DNA of 64,000 nt from RYN-230 sp963711705. Lineage in GTDB: Bacteria; Actinomycetota; Actinomycetes; Streptosporangiales; Streptosporangiaceae. Positions 60,690-64,000 of the stretch are shown piece by piece. The notes beneath the pieces were generated by a model. The model did no database searches. It saw only the letters and a list, made by a program, of their open reading frames with translations, and had not been told where the DNA came from. The first letter of the stretch is position 1; every line of letters starts with the position of its first letter. The translations under genes and the position numbers were made by a program. The stretch is taken from positions 372,001-436,000 of the forward strand of contig CAVQFM010000019.1 of assembly GCA_963711705.1 (NCBI GenBank), written 5' to 3'.

Positions 60690-61913
60690 CTAGCCGACCT
60701 GGGCCGCGTCCGCGGTCGAGGCGGTGGGGCTGCCGGTGTTCCAGACCGGCTCGCCCAGGTAGCCCCGGGCCACCATCGTGACGAACTGGTACACCGCGTC
60801 CTCCTCGGCCGACAGCGGGCCGGGGATCGCGTGCGGCGAGGTCAGCCCGCGCTGCACCGACTCGCAGGCGTGCCAGTCCTGCTGGTTGGTGATGTCCCAG
60901 AAGTCCACCGCGTAGCCAGGATCGAAGTCCGGCCGGTCCACGGCCTCGGGGGCGAACGCCCAGGTGCACTCGATCCGGGTCCGGTCGGCGGCCAGTGGGG
61001 TGAGCCGGTGTGTCATCACGTAGTCCGGGTGCAGGCTGAGCAGGATGTTCGGGAACAGCTGGACGTAGATGACGGTCCGCTGCTCATGCTCATCCAGGTT
61101 CCGCAGCACCACCCCGCGGCTGGTGCCATCCAGCGACATGGTGGCCATCCCGTCACGCAGGTCCATCCAGCCGCCGACCCAGGTCCCGGGGGCCGAGTAG
61201 TTCTCCCCGCTCTTCGGCGGGCTCACCTTGCACAGCTCCGGGTGGATCTGCGGGCAGTGGTAGCACTCGTGGTAGTTCTCGGTGAGGATCTTCCAGTTGG
61301 ACGCCACCTCGTAGTCGTGCTGCCCGCGTACCACCAGCCGGCTCATCTCGTAGGGCGCGATCAGCGGGTCCAGGCTGCCCAGCGAGCTGGCCAGCGGCCC
61401 GGCCTGGCCGGAGCCGTCCACGAACACCAGTCCGTGCCATTCCTCCACCGGCAGCTCGACCAGGCCCCACTGGCTGGCGTCGAAGCCCGGCTTGTTCTTG
61501 AACCCGGCCGCCGCGCGCAGGTTCCCGGCCAGCCCGTACGTCCACGAGTGATACGGGCAGATGATCACTTTTTGCTGGGTGACCGACCCGCAGGGCAGCA
61601 GCTCGTGCCCGCGGTGCCGGCAGGCGTTCGCGAACGCCCGGAGGGTACCGTCCTCGCCGCGGGCGAGCAGCACGCTGCCCTCACCCACTGGCTCGGCGCG
61701 CATGTCGCCGGGGCTGGGGGCCTGCGCGCTGCGGCCCACGCACATCCAGCCACCACCGAAGAAGTGCTGCCGTTCCCAGGCGAAGACGGCCGGGTCCACG
61801 TAGGCGGCCCGGGGCAGCATGCGGCTGGTGCCGAACGGGCGCAGCGACTCCTGGATGGCGGCGGGGTCAAGCGGGGCAGGCGGGCGCGATGAGCTATAAG
61901 ACTGACTGACCAT
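60690..61913 (-). CDS. Rieske non-haem iron oxygenase, alpha subunit (copy 2)
   Basis: The 407-residue protein has Rieske ligands in NACRHRGHELLPCGS and, 17 residues on, IICPYHSWTYGLAG, and catalytic Fe ligands in TENYHECYHCPQIHPELCKV with a later Asp in DITNQQDW. The pattern is close to copy 1, so similar chemistry is expected. ATG 61913 lies in operator 5, and -10 TATTCT seven bases upstream indicates a leaderless mRNA; ATG further in would remove conserved DPAAIQESLRPFGTSRMLPR. As for copy 1, no reductase gene is present in the window. Confidence 0.88.
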   Translation of the reverse strand: MVSQSYSSSRPPAPLDPAAIQESLRPFGTSRMLPRAAYVDPAVFAWERQHFFGGGWMCVGRSAQAPSPGDMRAEPVGEGSVLLARGEDGTLRAFANACRHRGHELLPCGSVTQQKVIICPYHSWTYGLAGNLRAAAGFKNKPGFDASQWGLVELPVEEWHGLVFVDGSGQAGPLASSLGSLDPLIAPYEMSRLVVRGQHDYEVASNWKILTENYHECYHCPQIHPELCKVSPPKSGENYSAPGTWVGGWMDLRDGMATMSLDGTSRGVVLRNLDEHEQRTVIYVQLFPNILLSLHPDYVMTHRLTPLAADRTRIECTWAFAPEAVDRPDFDPGYAVDFWDITNQQDWHACESVQRGLTSPHAIPGPLSAEEDAVYQFVTMVARGYLGEPVWNTGSPTASTADAAQVG

Positions 61914-61919
61914 ACAGTC
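61904..61919. promoter_or_regulatory. Regulon operator 5 on a leaderless promoter
   Basis: GACTGACCATACAGTC matches the consensus at 14 of 16 positions and contains the start codon of the Rieske gene (minus strand). On that strand -35 TTGGCC, an 18-base spacer and -10 TATTCT precede the ATG by seven bases, so transcription should begin at or near the A of ATG. The repressor would cover the transcription start. Confidence 0.65.
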
Positions 61920-62045
61920 AAGAATACGCCGCCGGACGGGCCCAGGCCAAGCCTGGCCGATGACCCGATGCGGCACAATCCCCGCCAGGATGGGTGCTCG
62001 GTACCGTCCCGGGGCGGGCCCGGCGCCTCAGCTAGGTTGGTCACT

Positions 62046-62474
62046 GTGAGCAGCCCACTGGAGATCGTCGCGCGGGTGCGGGTGCCGGCCGACGCGGACC
62101 GGGTGTGGCGGACGGCCACCGACTGGTCCCGGCAGCACGAGTGGGTCTGGGCCACCCGGGTGCGCGGCGGGCAGGGCCTGGGGGCCACGGTGACCGGCTG
62201 GACCGGCCTGGGCCCGGTCGGCTTCACCGACACCATGGTCATCACCGAGTGGGACCCGCCGCATCGCTGCGTGGTCGAGCACACCGGCCGGCTGATCCGC
62301 GGGGCGGGGATCTTCGAGGTGCGCGCGGACGGCCCGGACAGTGAGTTCAGCTGGACCGAGGACCTGGTGCTGCCGCTGCCGCCCGCGCTGGGCCGGGTGG
62401 CCGCCGGAGTGATCCGCCCGGTAGCGGCGGCCGCGCTGAGCGCCGCGCTGCGCCGGTTCGCCCGCATCGTGTAG
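62046..62474 (+). CDS. SRPBCC-family protein (START-like, polyketide_cyc2)
   Basis: The 142-residue protein begins VARVRVPADADRVWRTATDW, with the usual SRPBCC start, and continues GLGPVGFTDTMVITEWDPPH and RCVVEHTGRLIRGAGIFEVR, then SWTEDLVLPLPP. The fold has a deep hydrophobic cavity for ligands; function is unspecified. GTG 62046 starts it. It is divergent from the Rieske gene, with operator 5 in the 132-base region between, so co-regulation is possible. It is followed by the convergent YqhA-like gene after 14 bases. Confidence 0.82.
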   Translation: MSSPLEIVARVRVPADADRVWRTATDWSRQHEWVWATRVRGGQGLGATVTGWTGLGPVGFTDTMVITEWDPPHRCVVEHTGRLIRGAGIFEVRADGPDSEFSWTEDLVLPLPPALGRVAAGVIRPVAAAALSAALRRFARIV

Positions 62475-62488
62475 CGGGCGCGCGGGCC

Positions 62489-62983
62489 CTATTCATGGTT
62501 GGTGTCGGAGCCGAACCGCAGGTAGACGGTGAGCGCGATGATGAAGACGGCCACCCCCGTGCCGAGATACAGGATCTCCAGGGTGGCCCCGCCGAATTCC
62601 AGCAGCACGTCGACGAAGCTGACCGCGACGACCAGGATGATCATGGAGATGACCCGCGCCTTGAGGTCGTTCAGGTCGGTCATCTCCAGCCAGTGCGGCA
62701 GTGGCAGCCGGAGGCTGGCCGGGTTGATCCGGGCCACGAACAGTTCGTAGAGGCCGAAGGCCGCGATGATCAGCGTCGCGCCGATCAGGAACGTGTCGAT
62801 CTCGGTGAGGAACAACCGCAGGTTGTGCACGGCAAAGGGATGCTGGGCTAGCTCGATGACCGAGTGGACGGCGACGGCCGTCCCGTAGATGAACGCGCCG
62901 ATCCCGGACAGCAGCAGGATGACCACCGGGAGCAGGACGCTGAGCTGGGCCAGGCCGAGGGCCTGCTCGAAGCCGGACCGCAC
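62489..62983 (-). CDS. YqhA-family (UPF0114) membrane protein
   Basis: The 164-residue protein equals the length of E. coli YqhA. It has four hydrophobic segments: VLLPVVILLLSGIGAFIYGT first, then FLIGATLIIAAFGLYELFVA, SMIILVVAVSFVDVLLEFGG and a C-terminal VAVFIIALTVYL. The soluble loop LEMTDLNDLKARV is typical of UPF0114. GTG 62983 gives the family's usual start; no ribosome site is visible and an alternative frame upstream (MTEPNADSPSAEPP) could indicate a longer protein with an indel, but I do not need it. Function unknown. Confidence 0.82.
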   Translation of the reverse strand: MRSGFEQALGLAQLSVLLPVVILLLSGIGAFIYGTAVAVHSVIELAQHPFAVHNLRLFLTEIDTFLIGATLIIAAFGLYELFVARINPASLRLPLPHWLEMTDLNDLKARVISMIILVVAVSFVDVLLEFGGATLEILYLGTGVAVFIIALTVYLRFGSDTNHE

Positions 62984-63110
62984 CCGGCGCGTGGTGTCCC
63001 GGCTGGCCCCTGGGCGGCGCGGCCGGGCCGGCTGGGCCGGCTGGCGGCTCCGCGCTGGGGCTGTCCGCGTTTGGCTCAGTCATCGGCGGCCGCTGCACTA
63101 TCGTGGGCCG

Positions 63111-63205
63111 CGAAGGGGAGTAGCCCCCAGCCGGTAATCGACATGCTGGCGCCCATGGCGCCCGGTTGCCAGGCCTGTGCCCCGCGCAGGTGGGCGAGAC
63201 CTTCG
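63111..63205 (+). promoter_or_regulatory. yybP-ykoY manganese riboswitch
   Basis: CGAAGG (63111-63116) pairs with CCTTCG (63200-63205) as the closing stem. Inside are the hallmarks: GGGGAGTAGC at 63115-63124, ATGCTGGCGCC just downstream, CCGGTTGCCAGGCC near 63171, and GGCGAGACC near 63193-63201. This motif (Rfam RF00080) binds Mn2+ and switches on Mn2+ exporters. It lies 81 bases upstream of the GDT1-type gene, a common target in actinobacteria. Confidence 0.8.
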
Positions 63206-63286
63206 TTCCAGCCGTTGTTGACCCCATGGCCGGGATGAAGGCGTGCCCTTGTCTCGGCCGACGAGCCGGCAGAGAAAAGGGCTAGC

Positions 63287-63877
63287 GTGAACCTTGCTGT
63301 CATCGCCGCCGTCTTTCCCGTGATCTTCCTCGGCGAACTGCCCGACAAGACCATGTTCGCCTCCGTGGTCATGGCTACCCGCGGCCGGCCGGTTGCCGTC
63401 TGGCTCGGTGCGACCGCGGCGTTCGCCGTCCACGTGGTGATCGCCATCACCCTGGGTGTCCTGCTCATCCACATCCTGCCGCACCGGGCCGTGGAACTCG
63501 CGGTCGCACTGACTTTCTTCGCTGGGGCCGGTTTCGCGCTGTACGAGGCGGTGCGCGACCGGGAGGACGCCGGGGACGCCGCGCCCGCACCGGCCGCCCT
63601 GCGCCGCCGCCGGACCGTGGCGGCCACGTTCGGGCTGGTCTTCCTGGCCGAGTGGGGCGACCTGACCCAGGTGCTCACGGTCAACCTGGCCGCCCGCTAT
63701 CACGCGCCGCTGTCCGTGGCGGCGGGCGCGCTGCTCGCGTTCGCCGCGGTGGCCGGGGTCGCGGTGGCCGGCGGGCAGGGCCTGCTCCGGTTCGTGAACG
63801 TCACCGTGGTCCGGGTGATCACCGCCATTGTGCTGCTGGGCCTGGGCGGCTATGCCACGTGGGTCGCGGTCAGCTGA
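63287..63877 (+). CDS. GDT1/TMEM165-family (UPF0016) Mn2+ exporter
   Basis: The 196-residue protein has six membrane helices in two repeats, each with the family signature: FLGELPDKTMFASVVMATRG near residue 15 and VFLAEWGDLTQVLTVNLAAR near residue 117. The second has E-x-G-D-L where many members have E-x-G-D-K/R. Family members export Mn2+ or Ca2+ in exchange for protons. The yybP-ykoY riboswitch upstream makes Mn2+ the likely ion. AAAAGGG precedes GTG 63287. Confidence 0.9.
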   Translation: MNLAVIAAVFPVIFLGELPDKTMFASVVMATRGRPVAVWLGATAAFAVHVVIAITLGVLLIHILPHRAVELAVALTFFAGAGFALYEAVRDREDAGDAAPAPAALRRRRTVAATFGLVFLAEWGDLTQVLTVNLAARYHAPLSVAAGALLAFAAVAGVAVAGGQGLLRFVNVTVVRVITAIVLLGLGGYATWVAVS

Positions 63878-63902
63878 GGCCCGCCGGTTATGCTCAGGGG
63901 GC

Positions 63903-64000
63903 ATGAGAGGCCGTAACCCCGGGCACTTCGGGCAGTCACTGAGCCGCCGTGGCAAGTGGGTGGCCGGGCTGGTCGGCGCCCTCGTGCTGGCCGTGTTCGC
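63903..64000 (+). CDS. Membrane or secreted protein (3' partial)
   Basis: ATG 63903, with AGGGGG five bases upstream, opens a frame that runs off the window: MRGRNPGHFGQSLSRRGKWV, then AGLVGALVLAVFA. A basic N-terminus is followed by the beginning of a hydrophobic helix, as in a signal peptide or membrane anchor. Only 32 residues are visible, so no family can be given. Confidence 0.55.
   Translation, partial: MRGRNPGHFGQSLSRRGKWVAGLVGALVLAVF

Noticed and set aside
62984..63070. Frameshift at the start of the YqhA-like gene
   Set aside because: An upstream frame (MTEPNADSPSAEPP) looks protein-like, but the protein from GTG 62983 already has the exact family length, so no break is needed.
1..64000. 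tRNA, rRNA, CRISPR, integrase, transposase or phage genes
   Set aside because: None seen on either strand; the only hints of mobility are the inverted repeat at 26242 and gene fragments.

Overview
The window is a very GC-rich (about 70 percent or more) actinobacterial chromosome segment. GTG starts, ATGA/GTGA stop-start overlaps, actinobacterial families (Methyltransf_19/DUF574 methyltransferases, a mycothiol-type DinB-like protein, DUF3054, DUF1906, MMPL) and a short-LID adenylate kinase all fit. A Streptosporangiales-like host is a guess from this mix. I see no rRNA, tRNA, CRISPR array or intact insertion sequence.

Layout. 1-3.4 kb: housekeeping and orphan genes (methyltransferase, DinB-like, HAD phosphatase, adenylate kinase) with a degenerate tandem repeat. 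3.5-12.8 kb: a complete high-affinity K+ locus (29-aa leader peptide, kdpF-A-B-C, a KdpE, KdpD, a second KdpE) preceded by a strongly folded leader. 12.8-17.5 kb: DUF402, cyclodeaminase, TetR, a KimA-like K+ permease, a small membrane protein and an Lrp regulator. 17.6-34.8 kb: mixed genes including two paralogous zinc-ribbon/NTF2-like membrane proteins plus a broken third copy, an agmatinase-type ureohydrolase, a NarL-type two-component pair, an MMPL exporter, LysR, acyl-CoA synthetase, CaCA exchanger, PfkB kinase and a DUF1906 secreted protein.

34.9-62 kb is the most interesting part: a probable catabolic region for an amine or betaine-like compound. It holds a class III aminotransferase, a spermidine/putrescine-type ABC importer (potD-B-C, with potA on the other strand behind a TetR gene), three PYROXD2/phytoene-desaturase-like flavoproteins, two DAO-family flavoproteins, two Rieske oxygenase alpha subunits, an NDP-forming CoA ligase, an acyl-CoA dehydrogenase, a cupin and a CocE/NonD hydrolase. 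Five promoters in this region carry copies of one palindrome, consensus GACTGAACRTTCAGTC, usually overlapping or just downstream of the -10 box. This points to a single local regulon, most likely under the TetR at 41652-42341, which sits divergently beside one of the sites. A separate four-gene coupled operon (52275 to 46595) has a different palindrome next to a second TetR.

58-64 kb: PadR-MFS efflux pair, second Rieske gene, SRPBCC protein, YqhA-like membrane protein, and a GDT1-type Mn2+ exporter behind a yybP-ykoY Mn2+ riboswitch.

Between 31 and 60 kb at least eight reading-frame breaks interrupt otherwise well conserved genes (PfkB, PadR, methyltransferase, a PYROXD2-like protein, TetR, a DAO protein, and twice in the MFS gene). 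Several lie in short G/C runs and two compensate each other, so uncorrected sequence indels are more likely than real gene decay. Coordinates for those genes span both frames.
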